From: a bacterium
GTDB taxonomy: Bacteria > Bacillota > Sulfobacillia > UBA995
Length of the DNA: 57,238 bases
Reading direction: 5' to 3'
NCBI GenBank assembly: GCA_031082145.1
Contig: JAVHLP010000012.1
Coordinates: forward strand, 1 to 57,238
A model generated the notes under the pieces. That model made no database searches and had not been told where the DNA came from. It saw nothing but the letters and a program-made list of their open reading frames with translations. The translations under genes were made by a program, and so were the position numbers. Positions 8,378 through 15,647 of this stretch are shown here, piece by piece (the first letter of the stretch is position 1; each line of letters opens with the position of its first letter).

Positions 8378-9175
8378 TCAGGTCCCCGTTCCCTGGTAGC
8401 TGGCCAGGCCGTACAGCCAGAAACGGTAAGCCAGGGCGAACGCCCCCAGCCCCACCAGAGCGGTCGCCCAGCCCAGCAAGGCCCACCGGGTCTCCCCGAA
8501 GACGGCCATCGCCGGGTAGAAGCCGGCGAAGCCGTAAGGCACGACCCAGGTCAGCAGGAAGCGGATACCGGTCCCGAAGATGTTGAGCGGGTAGCGGGAG
8601 AAGTTGTCCAGCTCCCAGGCTAGGAGATCCAGTGACCTGGCGCTAACCAGCCAGAAGGCGGTGGTGTTGGCCGCCAGGTGGATGGCGGAGTAGATCAGGG
8701 CTCCGGACAGCACAAAGAGTCCCAGCAGCAGCACCTGGCCGCCGTGCTCGACCAGCCCCAACTCCCTCCCGGCCACGGTCAGGCCGACCAGACCCACCAG
8801 CAACTCGCCCCAGTCGTCGTCGTCCAGGTAACCGGCCATGATCTGGAAGAGAGGGTTGAGCGGGCGCACCAGCAGCCGGTCCAATCCCCCCCGGCGCACC
8901 AGCAAGCCGATGGACAGGGTGTCGACCCAGAGTAGGTGCCAGACCGCCCGGCACACCATGCCGAGGGCATAGATGAACAGCACCTGGTGGAAGCTCCAGC
9001 CGCCGATCTCGCCCACCCGCGAGAAGATGATACCCACCCCGGCTACCAGGACCAGGTTGAGGGTGAGGCCGGAGATGTTCTTGACGGCGAAGTCCAGCCG
9101 GTACTGCATCAGGCTCAACCAGTTGGCCCTGAGGTACAGGCCGTAGAGTATGATGTGGCGCAGCACGTCTCTCAT
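8378..9175 (-). CDS. ABC-2 type transporter permease (second membrane subunit)
   Basis: 265 residues from ATG 9175, which overlaps the stop of the preceding permease by 4 nt (ATGA). A longer open frame exists upstream but is antisense-like. The protein has six hydrophobic segments and the ABC-2 membrane layout, with an N-terminal cytoplasmic helix and a conserved RRGGLDRLLVRPLNPLFQ stretch typical of the COG3694/COG4587 pair. It works with the neighbouring permease and the ATPase at 9951-10940. The substrate is unknown; relatives are annotated only as uncharacterised exporters. It ends the operon. Confidence 0.82.
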   Translation of the reverse strand: MRDVLRHIILYGLYLRANWLSLMQYRLDFAVKNISGLTLNLVLVAGVGIIFSRVGEIGGWSFHQVLFIYALGMVCRAVWHLLWVDTLSIGLLVRRGGLDRLLVRPLNPLFQIMAGYLDDDDWGELLVGLVGLTVAGRELGLVEHGGQVLLLGLFVLSGALIYSAIHLAANTTAFWLVSARSLDLLAWELDNFSRYPLNIFGTGIRFLLTWVVPYGFAGFYPAMAVFGETRWALLGWATALVGLGAFALAYRFWLYGLASYQGTGT

Positions 9176-9954
9176 CCCCCCTGAATGACCAGGTGCCGCC
9201 GCAGGCCGAGCCAGGCTAGCCTGCCAGCCGTCACAACCGCGAGCACCCAGCCGGCCTGCAGGGCCAACGCGTCGGCCGGGTTGGCCACCCGCCCGAGGTA
9301 CAGGCTCACCGGCAAGTGGTAGATACCCTGGAAGGGTAGCCACGCGGCGATCCTCCCGAGCCAGGCGGGGTACAGGTCCAGAGGCACCAGGCCCCCCGAG
9401 AAGAACAGGATGACGGCCAGTTTCAGGTCGATCAGCCCCCTCACCGAACGGAACCGGAGGGCGGCGGCCCCCACCAGGAAGGCCAGCCCGAACATCAGGA
9501 GGTAAGAGAGGACCAGGCCGGCCAGGAACCAGCCTGTCGCGCCCGGCGCCGGCGGCAGCACCAGCCCCACCCGCCGGCAGATCAGGTAGGCCGGCAGGCT
9601 GGTGCCCAGCAGGGTGAAACCCTGCTGGCCCAGGCTCTCGGCAAGCAGGGCAGCTTGCCAGTCGACCGGCCGGCACAGTTCGTGGACCAGATCGCCCAGC
9701 CGCATCCGGTAGCCCAGGTTGGCGTCAACGTCCACCTGCACGGCGGACGCGACTACCCGGGCCAGTAGCACGTAGGTGAGCAGTTGGGGCAGGCCCAGCC
9801 CCGCCAGGGAGCCGGCCCCGGCGTGAACCGCCCGCCAGAGATGGTACTGCACCGACAGCATGACCGCCAGGCTCCCCAGGCCCATCCAGTAGTCCACCCG
9901 GTAGGCGGCCCGGCGGAGCGCTGCCGCCCGGGTGATGGCGCCCAACCCGCTCAA
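9172..9954 (-). CDS. ABC-2 type transporter permease (first membrane subunit)
   Basis: 260 residues, about six transmembrane segments. VHELCRPVDW in the first cytoplasmic region matches the cytoplasmic loop seen in this ABC-2 subfamily. It overlaps the upstream ATPase gene (stop at 9951) and the downstream permease by 4 nt each, so all three subunits are made from one coupled message. Likely a heterodimeric exporter channel. The substrate cannot be read from the sequence. Confidence 0.82.
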   Translation of the reverse strand: MSGLGAITRAAALRRAAYRVDYWMGLGSLAVMLSVQYHLWRAVHAGAGSLAGLGLPQLLTYVLLARVVASAVQVDVDANLGYRMRLGDLVHELCRPVDWQAALLAESLGQQGFTLLGTSLPAYLICRRVGLVLPPAPGATGWFLAGLVLSYLLMFGLAFLVGAAALRFRSVRGLIDLKLAVILFFSGGLVPLDLYPAWLGRIAAWLPFQGIYHLPVSLYLGRVANPADALALQAGWVLAVVTAGRLAWLGLRRHLVIQGG

Positions 9955-10940
9955 CGCCGATCACCCCCGTAGAGGCGCTGCACGATACTCTCCAGGTCGG
10001 CCTCCCGGACCGAGAGGTCCCGCACCGGGCAGGACTCGGTCACGGCGGCCAGGACTGCCGCCACGGGCACCGACCGCCGGTTGAAGACAACCTCCAGCCG
10101 GCCGGCGTCCTGCCGGAGCACGCTGACCCCGGGGAGGGTGAACGGCGGGGCCTGCCGCTCAAGCTCCGCGACCACCTGCACTTCCTGGCCGTACCGGCCC
10201 AGCAGTTCCTCCTGGCCACCGTCGTACAGGATCCGTCCCCGGTGGACCATTAGCACCCGTGGACAGGTCAGGGCCAGGTCCCGGAGGTCGTGGGTGGCCA
10301 GCAGCAGGGTCACTCCCCGGGTGCGGTTGATCTCTTTCAGGAACTGACGCACGGCGGCCTTGGCCAGCACGTCCAGCCCGATGGTGGGCTCGTCCAGGTA
10401 GACCATGGGTGGGTCGTGGAGGAAGACGGCCGCCAGGTCGGCCCGCATGCGCTGGCCGAGCGACAACAAGCGCACCGGGGTGTTCCAGATCGACCCCAGG
10501 TCCAGGAGGTCGTGGAACAAGGCCACGTTGGCCCGGTAAGCGGCCAGGGGCACCCGGTACACGCGGCGCAGCAACTGAAAGGACTCCCGCACCGGCAGGT
10601 CCCACCAGAGCTGGGTGCGCTGGCCCACCACCAGGCCGATGCGACCCGCGTTCTCCAGCCGTCGCCGGTGAGGGTCGATCCCGGCCACGGTCACCCGCCC
10701 CCGGGTGGGGGCCAGGATCCCGCAGAGGAGCTTGATGGTGGTGGACTTGCCGGCCCCGTTCAGGCCGATGTAGCCCACCGCCTCGCCGCGGTCGATGCGG
10801 AAGGACGCGCCGGCCAGGGCCTGGACAAGGCGGTAGCGGGGTTTCAGGAAGCCGCGCAGCCCGCCGAGGAAGCCTTCGGGTGTCTCGGCCACGCGGAACT
10901 CACGGGTCAGGTCGTGTGCCTCGATGAGGCAAGACGGCAT
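9951..10940 (-). CDS. ABC transporter ATP-binding subunit (COG4586-like)
   Basis: 329 residues. Walker A is GLNGAGKST, the signature motif reads LSLGQRMRADLA, Walker B is MVYLDEPT, and the switch His lies in LLLATHD. A C-terminal extension of about 90 residues (RYGQEVQVV to the end) is typical of the uncharacterised COG4586 ATPases paired with COG4587/COG3694 permeases. The ATG at 10940 follows GGGAGGG, and that Shine-Dalgarno can be buried in a long hairpin (see the leader entry). First gene of the operon. Confidence 0.86.
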   Translation of the reverse strand: MPSCLIEAHDLTREFRVAETPEGFLGGLRGFLKPRYRLVQALAGASFRIDRGEAVGYIGLNGAGKSTTIKLLCGILAPTRGRVTVAGIDPHRRRLENAGRIGLVVGQRTQLWWDLPVRESFQLLRRVYRVPLAAYRANVALFHDLLDLGSIWNTPVRLLSLGQRMRADLAAVFLHDPPMVYLDEPTIGLDVLAKAAVRQFLKEINRTRGVTLLLATHDLRDLALTCPRVLMVHRGRILYDGGQEELLGRYGQEVQVVAELERQAPPFTLPGVSVLRQDAGRLEVVFNRRSVPVAAVLAAVTESCPVRDLSVREADLESIVQRLYGGDRR

Positions 10941-11101
10941 GAGAATACCCTCCCGTCCGGTAGTGGAAGCGCAAGAGCGGCGGGCAGAGCGCCGCCCCGG
11001 ACGGAAGGGCTCGGGAGACCCCGGTCGGGGGCCGCTCTAGCCGGGTACCACCTCGGCGAAGGTCTGTGCCATCCCGACCACCCCCGTTAGAGAATCTCGC
11101 A
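10941..11101 (-). promoter_or_regulatory. Leader RNA able to sequester the Shine-Dalgarno site, with T-box-like motif
   Basis: About 160 nt lie between the mapped promoter and the ATPase start codon. The segment 10948-10960 holds the Shine-Dalgarno site. It pairs with 10997-11009 over 13 positions with a single G-U, enclosing a GCGGCG/CGCCGC hairpin. Upstream at 11041-11054 the RNA reads GAGGUGGUACCCGG, close to the T-box core GGUGGNACC. UUCCGUCC, resembling the T-box partner strand, falls within the 10997-11009 arm. No full stem I with specifier loop fits into the remaining 45 nt. An 11-codon ORF (MAQTFAEVVPG) also spans the motif. Translational control is inferred. Confidence 0.45.
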
Positions 11102-11107
11102 AGGCAG

Positions 11108-11136
11108 ATTATAGCAGGCGATGAGGACCGGGTCAA
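11108..11136 (-). promoter_or_regulatory. Sigma-A promoter of the ABC operon
   Basis: On the minus strand, TTGACC (11131-11136) is followed by 17 nt and then a perfect TATAAT (11108-11113). Transcription should start near 11101 and run leftward through the leader into the ATPase gene. The stretch between this promoter and the MBL gene end at 11376 (about 240 nt) shows no gene I can support. Confidence 0.75.
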
Positions 11137-11375
11137 CTCACGGAGGGCCAGGCTGGGCTTTCATCGGTTGGCCGGTTCTCGACGGTCCCCTGCCCGGCAG
11201 GGCTCACCCTGGCAGCCTTGGCCACGATAGGGGTTCTGGCCAACTCCCCGCACACCGTGCCGGCCAAGGTGATGCGCCACTTGGGCTCAGGCGTTATGAG
11301 TCGGAGACCTGATCCATCTGCGGGAGTGACCTGACCGCCAGCACCGGGTGCGGCGACCGGTCACTTAAGCGTCAA

Positions 11376-12284
11376 TCAGAACTCCAGCACAGTCCCTGAC
11401 TGGAGCCTCACGAAGCTCTCGCCGAAGGCCTGGCGGAGTCTCATCTCCGCCTCCGAGCCGGTGCAGTGGCCGACGCAGACCCGGCGGGCGCCGGAGTCGC
11501 GGATCGCCTCCACCGTGCGGTCGATCCTCCCGGAGTCGGCCTGGACAAGATGCAGGCCGCCCACAACCCCCAGGATCTCGGTGACACCCGTCACCTTCAT
11601 CGCGTGCTCCATGGTGGTGACAATGCCGGGATGGGAACAGCCCGATACCACTACTAGACCCTGCTCCAGGATCAGCACGAGGGCCACTTCGTCTCGCAGA
11701 GAGTCGCGGGCGGGGGTACCCTGGCTGAGGACGTAGCTGGTCAAGGTAGGCGTGCCCTCAAACGGCACCGCGTCCCCCACCTCGCCGGCCGACAGGGCTC
11801 CGGGCATGATCGGGAGCGGCTGCCGGGAGAGAAAGACCTCGCCGCCGGCCTGCTGCACTGCGTCCTGGCTCCCCGGTCCCATGCCGATGCTCCTCAGGCC
11901 GGGCTCGGTGACAAAGGCCTGCTTGAAAAGGTCAGGGTGGGCGATGATGGGGATCCGGGTCTTCCCGGCAGCCTCCAGGAATCCTACCAGACCGCCGGTG
12001 TGGTCCAGGTGGCAGTGGGAGAGGAACACCATGTCCACGGAAGCGGGATCTACCGCCAGTTCGCGCATGTTATGCAGCAAGGGGGCGGCGGACTGGCCGG
12101 TGTCAAACAGGATCCGCTTGGTCCCGCCCTTGCTCTCACAGCAGATGAGAAGGGCGATGCCGTGCTGCCCCAGAAGGCCGCTGTCGTATGCGGCCATGTC
12201 CTCGATGACCACCGTAATGGTCACGCCGGTCAGCCTGCCCGCGCGCTCGAGGTCCACTGCGGCATCCTCCCGCTGGCAACTCAT
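11376..12284 (-). CDS. MBL-fold metallohydrolase (COG1237, dihydropterin synthase-like)
   Basis: 302 residues. The metallo-beta-lactamase motif is SHCHLDHTGG, followed by GCSHPG and GGLHL, the arrangement of the COG1237 group that includes MJ0301, annotated as 7,8-dihydropterin-6-methyl-4-aminobenzene-phosphate synthase. Function in bacteria is uncertain. The start ATG 12284 has a modest site (GAAGG); the GTG at 12224 is an alternative. It lies 59 nt after the methyltransferase gene on the same strand and may be the last gene of the DUF3842-CooT operon. Confidence 0.8.
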   Translation of the reverse strand: MSCQREDAAVDLERAGRLTGVTITVVIEDMAAYDSGLLGQHGIALLICCESKGGTKRILFDTGQSAAPLLHNMRELAVDPASVDMVFLSHCHLDHTGGLVGFLEAAGKTRIPIIAHPDLFKQAFVTEPGLRSIGMGPGSQDAVQQAGGEVFLSRQPLPIMPGALSAGEVGDAVPFEGTPTLTSYVLSQGTPARDSLRDEVALVLILEQGLVVVSGCSHPGIVTTMEHAMKVTGVTEILGVVGGLHLVQADSGRIDRTVEAIRDSGARRVCVGHCTGSEAEMRLRQAFGESFVRLQSGTVLEF

Positions 12285-12343
12285 GGATGGGCCTTCGGTA
12301 GACAGAGGCGTCTTCCCTTCCCGTAGTGCCCTTGTGCCGGTGA

Positions 12344-12973
12344 TCAGCAGCTTCGAACCGCCACCGCCAGGTAGCTGTCTGCTTCGTCCTTGAGCAGGAC
12401 CGGCCCGAGGCGCTGGCTTGCCAGCAGCCGCCTCATCTCCCCGGCGGGAGGAAGCTCGTGTCCGCCGATGGCCCCTCCGATCTCCCTATGGCGGCGGTTC
12501 ACGGCCTCGCGGCTCTCGTTATGGGCTATGACCAGCCGGCCTCCCGGGCAGAGAACGCGGGCCATCTCGCCCACTGCGGCCGCTTGCCGCTGGAAGTGAG
12601 GGAAGGCGGAGTAGCACAGGACCGCGGCGAAATGACCCTCCGGAAACGGCAGGGCGTGGACGTCGGCCTGGAGGAGTTCCAGCTCGTCTCCCAGCCCCCA
12701 GGTCACGCCTTTCCGGCGGGCCAGGGCCAGCATTTGAGGAGACAGGTCCACACCGACCACCCGGCCGTGGGGCCTCACCCGATCTGCCAGCAGAGCGAGC
12801 AGGACACCGGTGCCTGTCCCCACGTCCAGGACCCTGTCTCCCGGGCACAGGCAGGCCAGGTCGACGATCGCCCGCAGCCGGTCCTCGCCAACCACCTGGT
12901 CCTGGTCCCAGTCATCGGCCAGGCGGTCAAAGAACTCCCGGATGGCCTCTTGCCCGGGGAATCCCGGTTTCAC
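12344..12973 (-). CDS. Class I SAM-dependent methyltransferase
   Basis: 209 residues of the Methyltransf_11/UbiE type. The SAM-binding motif I is VLDVGTGTGVL near 48-58, the acidic motif II residue is in VVGVDLSP, and the post-I motif is ADVHALPFPEGHFAAVLCY. The start ATG overlaps the stop of the ECF S-component gene by 4 nt, so it is translated with that operon. The acceptor substrate is unknown. Relatives that sit near cofactor transporters are often of undefined role. Confidence 0.82.
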   Translation of the reverse strand: MKPGFPGQEAIREFFDRLADDWDQDQVVGEDRLRAIVDLACLCPGDRVLDVGTGTGVLLALLADRVRPHGRVVGVDLSPQMLALARRKGVTWGLGDELELLQADVHALPFPEGHFAAVLCYSAFPHFQRQAAAVGEMARVLCPGGRLVIAHNESREAVNRRHREIGGAIGGHELPPAGEMRRLLASQRLGPVLLKDEADSYLAVAVRSC

Positions 12974-13539
12974 CTTCCCGGCACCCTGGGCGTGACCGGG
13001 CGGGCGAAGCTGCCGGTATGCTTCTGGACCAGGTACACTAGCGTGGGGACCAGGACCAGTTGGGCGCCGATGCCGGGCAACCCGGTGACCACGCCGTAGG
13101 TCAACGGGTAGAGCAACGGCACCTGGGTGAAACCGAAGAGCGGCAGGATGGCGTAGCCGATGAAGCCATAGACGAGCCGCCCGAGCACCATCGCCACCAC
13201 CAGGCAGGGCACCAGGCGAATGCGGGTGTGGTGGTAGAGGAGCCCGCTGACCGACCCGTAGGCCGCCAGTTCAAGGGCCATAGCCTGGGCCACCGGCGGC
13301 GCTAAGGGCGGCATCCCCGTCAGTACGGCGCTGGCGAGGGGCGTGACCGCACCCAGCAGCGAGCCGGTGGCGGGTCCGGCCAGAAACCCCCCGAGCAATA
13401 CGGGCAAGTGCATCGGCAGCAGGACCCTGCCCATCCCCACGGAGTGGGCAAACACGGGCAACACCAGGCCGAGGGCCAGGAGCAGGCCGGCCAGGGCCAA
13501 CCTGCGTACCACGGTGTTCGAAGGCGGCATCCGGGTCAC
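12970..13539 (-). CDS. ECF transporter S-component, substrate unknown
   Basis: 189 residues with six hydrophobic segments. The region LLPMHLPVLLGGFLAGP followed by LTGMPPLAPP is typical of energy-coupling-factor substrate-binding membrane subunits. No ATPase or EcfT gene is in the window, so it probably shares a general ECF module encoded elsewhere. Its start overlaps the CooT-like gene stop by 4 nt and its stop overlaps the methyltransferase start. With a nickel-binding CooT upstream and a structured leader RNA, a metal or a metal-containing cofactor is a reasonable guess for the cargo. That is inference only. Confidence 0.75.
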   Translation of the reverse strand: MTRMPPSNTVVRRLALAGLLLALGLVLPVFAHSVGMGRVLLPMHLPVLLGGFLAGPATGSLLGAVTPLASAVLTGMPPLAPPVAQAMALELAAYGSVSGLLYHHTRIRLVPCLVVAMVLGRLVYGFIGYAILPLFGFTQVPLLYPLTYGVVTGLPGIGAQLVLVPTLVYLVQKHTGSFARPVTPRVPGR

Positions 13540-13727
13540 ATCCTCTCCAGCAGGATCTCGTGATCGAGCAGGGCCAAGCGGCGGATGCGGGCCCGAAGGG
13601 CCTCCTGCCGGCCGTGAATGCTCACCAACCGGATTACCTCGCCGTCAACCGTCAGCCTGTCCACCGATTCCATGACCATTTCCCGCTCACCGTCTTCGCC
13701 GCAAAGGTATGCGTTGGCCTCACACAT
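13536..13727 (-). CDS. CooT-family nickel-binding protein
   Basis: 63 residues, the normal family length. It begins MCEANAYL, as CooT proteins begin MC.ANVYL, and ends with the characteristic LDHEILLERM. Cys2 is the expected nickel ligand of the CooT homodimer. In Rhodospirillum CooT helps load nickel into CO dehydrogenase. Here there is no CODH gene in view. The gene starts 4 nt after the DUF3842 stop and overlaps the ECF gene start, so the operon order is DUF3842, CooT, ECF, methyltransferase. Confidence 0.85.
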   Translation of the reverse strand: MCEANAYLCGEDGEREMVMESVDRLTVDGEVIRLVSIHGRQEALRARIRRLALLDHEILLERM

Positions 13728-13731
13728 CGCG

Positions 13732-14145
13732 TCACCCTCCGTCCGGTTCTAGTAGTTCCTGGATCAGCAGGTCAACCAGGTGGGGCAATGGTTCCCGGGG
13801 GGAGCCCACGACTCTCACCGGAAGCAGGGTGAGGGGCAGCAGGAGCTTTCTCGCCCGGCAGCTGCTGATAGCCTCGGCGGCCCGGGGCGTCAGCTCGCCC
13901 AGGAAGGAGTTGGCCACCAGTATGGACACCGTGCCGAGGACGACGTCCACCCGCCCCACGTTCTGCACAATGGCGTTCTCCCCGCTGGCTCCCTCGTTGG
14001 CGCCGGCCCGCAGCATCTGCACGGTTGCCGTGGCGTTGGTCCCCAGGGCCAAGAGCTCCGTACCCTCCGGCAAGGCATGGCGGATGGCCTCGATGATCCT
14101 GGCGCCGATGCCCCCGCCCTGGCCGTCCACAACCGCGATGCGCAT
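13732..14145 (-). CDS. DUF3842 family protein
   Basis: 137 residues from ATG 14145, chosen because GGGGGGAAACAG precedes it and the protein then begins with the clean beta strand MRIAVVDGQGGGIGARIIE. The upstream open frame is the leader RNA. The glycine-rich loop suggests a Rossmann-like nucleotide or cofactor fold. The family has no assigned function that I know of. First gene of the operon and directly controlled by the terminator-bearing leader. Confidence 0.78.
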   Translation of the reverse strand: MRIAVVDGQGGGIGARIIEAIRHALPEGTELLALGTNATATVQMLRAGANEGASGENAIVQNVGRVDVVLGTVSILVANSFLGELTPRAAEAISSCRARKLLLPLTLLPVRVVGSPREPLPHLVDLLIQELLEPDGG

Positions 14146-14160
14146 CTGTTTCCCCCCAGG

Positions 14161-14220
14161 AAAGAACAACCGCCACGAAACCCAGCCCCTGCAAGACCGG
14201 GGGCCACCTTCGTGGCGGCT
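14161..14220 (-). terminator. Intrinsic terminator in the leader of the DUF3842 operon
   Basis: On the minus strand CCGCCACGAA (14209-14218) pairs with TTCGTGGCGG (14170-14179), with a GCCCC/GGGGC stem nested in the loop. The hairpin is followed by TTGTTCTTT (14161-14169). It ends 16 nt before the DUF3842 start codon, so it would stop transcription before the operon unless an upstream RNA structure prevents folding. That is the layout of an attenuator or riboswitch expression platform. Confidence 0.7.
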
Positions 14221-14239
14221 GTCGGCTTGAAGAAACGTT

Positions 14240-14302
14240 CGGGACAAACCGGCCTCGCGGCCAACAGGCGGAGTCCCTCCGCCTTACCGACCGGTCGCCC
14301 CG
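14240..14302 (-). promoter_or_regulatory. Structured leader RNA, possible riboswitch aptamer of unidentified class
   Basis: The closing stem pairs CGGGGCGACCGG (14291-14302) with CCGGUUUGUCCCG (14240-14252) over 12 bp with one bulged U. Inside it are a 7-bp hairpin GGCGGAG/CUCCGCC (14267-14283) and a GGCC/GGCC hairpin closed by a GCGA GNRA tetraloop (14251-14262). The GNRA hairpin and the innermost two pairs of the closing stem share bases, so two states can compete. A terminator follows at once. I could not match it to a class by eye; molybdenum cofactor, tungsten cofactor and nickel/cobalt RNAs are the natural comparisons given the genes. Confidence 0.5.
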
Positions 14303-14379
14303 TCTATTCGCGTTCTCAGAGGCAAGATCCTTCACCCGGATCGAGATTGAGCAGACCACTGAAGGGAACGCGCGCCCTG

Positions 14380-15171
14380 TCAGTCCGGTGGGGAGCCGGT
14401 TCCTCGGAAATGGCGTCCGAAGATGTCTCGGGCAGCAGCGCCGAGTTCCGCCTCCAGCCGGCGAAAGGATTCCAGCAGACGGGCCCCGTCGGAAGTGAGA
14501 GCGGTTCCACCCCGGGACCGGCCTCCGGCCCGGGACTCGACCAGCTTCAGGCCCAGGCGCTCCTCGGCCTGGCGGATCCTGCCCCAGGCCTGACGGTAGG
14601 ACATGGCCATGGCCGCCGCGGCGGCGACGATTGAGCCGTGCCGGGCTATGTGCTCAAGCAGGGAGCCAAGTCCCTCTCCAAAGGCGGGCCGTCCTTCCAC
14701 CGCCAGCCAGCACTTCACCCCCAGGGAAGCGGGGACGATGGCCGGGGCCGGCGTCAGACCCGTCTCGTCGCGTAGACGCAGGCCTCTGCGGGCCAGCAGG
14801 GCGGCGGTCACACCGGCTCCCTCACCGGGGTGACAGGAGGGGCTGCCCCGCTTCAGGATCGCCTCGGCGCTGCTCATGAGCCTGGCAAGAGCGGCGACCT
14901 CCCCGGCGCCCCGCAGGAAGGATGCGGTAACATCGACACCCTGATCGTCGACAACCCGGGCCGACCCATCCAGCACGTTTTCGCCGCTAGCGGTCAGCCG
15001 CGCCGGCCGGCGGGGCGTGGGCAGCCCGCCCAGTTGCTCGGGACATACCGGCACGGCCCGGCCCTCCTCCACCAGGGCAACGACGGCCGGATGGGAACAG
15101 CAACGGCCGTCCCAGCGGCAGCGGACGCCGGCCAGGCAGGCGCTTACCAGCAGGGGAGATTGCTCGGACAT
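14380..15171 (-). CDS. DUF523 domain fused to a ModE-type winged HTH
   Basis: 263 residues from ATG 15171. Residues 1-140 are DUF523: VSACLAGVRCRWDG, VPVCPEQLGGLPTPR, and SPSC at 110-113. The loop after SPSC is shorter than usual. Residues 165-245 are a ModE/LysR-like helix-turn-helix (HGSIVAAAAAMAMSYRQAW, then EERLGLKLVESRAGG), the DNA-binding half of the molybdate regulator ModE. DUF523 thus replaces the usual TOBE ligand domain, suggesting a sensor for a thiol- or metal-linked signal. A GTG at 15210 is an alternative start. It reads toward the riboswitch-like leader and operon and could regulate them. Confidence 0.8.
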   Translation of the reverse strand: MSEQSPLLVSACLAGVRCRWDGRCCSHPAVVALVEEGRAVPVCPEQLGGLPTPRRPARLTASGENVLDGSARVVDDQGVDVTASFLRGAGEVAALARLMSSAEAILKRGSPSCHPGEGAGVTAALLARRGLRLRDETGLTPAPAIVPASLGVKCWLAVEGRPAFGEGLGSLLEHIARHGSIVAAAAAMAMSYRQAWGRIRQAEERLGLKLVESRAGGRSRGGTALTSDGARLLESFRRLEAELGAAARDIFGRHFRGTGSPPD

Positions 15172-15279
15172 ATCCTCATTATAGCATGGCCGCGCCGAGC
15201 GGCCGCTCACCCGTCAGAGATGCGCCTGTTGCGACACTTTTCTAATACATCCGGCAGGAGTCGGAGCGGGACCTGCGAA

Positions 15280-15310
15280 CTTAGGACCAAAGGCATCCAG
15301 TGGTCCTAAG
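15280..15310. repeat. Perfect inverted repeat upstream of the symporter operon
   Basis: CTTAGGACCA (15280-15289) and TGGTCCTAAG (15301-15310) form a perfect 10-bp inverted repeat with an 11-nt centre, 61 nt upstream of the small subunit start. It could be a repressor operator or a hairpin in the leader. There is no T-run after it, so it is not a standard terminator. Nothing else in 15172-15371 is recognised. Confidence 0.55.
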
Positions 15311-15371
15311 GCGGAGGTGATGGGCGGCAGAACGGAGGGCTTCCGCTGTACCCGGAGAAAGGAGCGAGGTC

Positions 15372-15647
15372 ATGAGCGCGTACCGTCGGGAATGCTGGTT
15401 GACGGCTATCTGCTTCATCCTGGTGACGGTCTTCGGCGGCATTCTGAGCGTTGTGTTCGTGCTGGGCAAGGACCTCTTCTTCGGTCCCGAACCCGTCTAC
15501 GCGGCCAAGAGCCACGTCGTGGGCCTGCCCACCCATTACGTCTTCCTACTGGTAGGCAGCTGGCTCATCGTGACCGCAGTAGGCGTATTCTACGCCTGGT
15601 ACATGGACCGTCTGGAGCGAGCGGTCGAGAGGGGTGAGGCCGGATGA
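15372..15647 (+). CDS. Small membrane subunit paired with a sodium:solute symporter
   Basis: 91 residues with two transmembrane helices at about 10-32 and 54-76, joined by a loop ending SHVVGLPTHYVFLLVGSW. This resembles the small partner proteins (DUF4212/DUF485/DUF997-like) encoded before SSS-family symporters. It overlaps the symporter start by 4 nt (ATGA), so the two are translated together. GAAAGGAGCGAGGTC precedes the ATG. Confidence 0.75.
   Translation: MSAYRRECWLTAICFILVTVFGGILSVVFVLGKDLFFGPEPVYAAKSHVVGLPTHYVFLLVGSWLIVTAVGVFYAWYMDRLERAVERGEAG

Noticed and set aside
10941-11101. Classical T-box with specifier stem
   Set aside because: Only a core-like motif is present; the transcript start leaves too little room for stem I, so a full T-box is not claimed.
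14240-14302. Assignment of the leader to the cobalamin or NiCo riboswitch
   Set aside because: The conserved boxes I remember for those classes are absent; class left open.
15178-15183. TATAAT just before the DUF523-ModE start
   Set aside because: It lies 6 nt from the ATG with no -35 at the right distance; probably chance.
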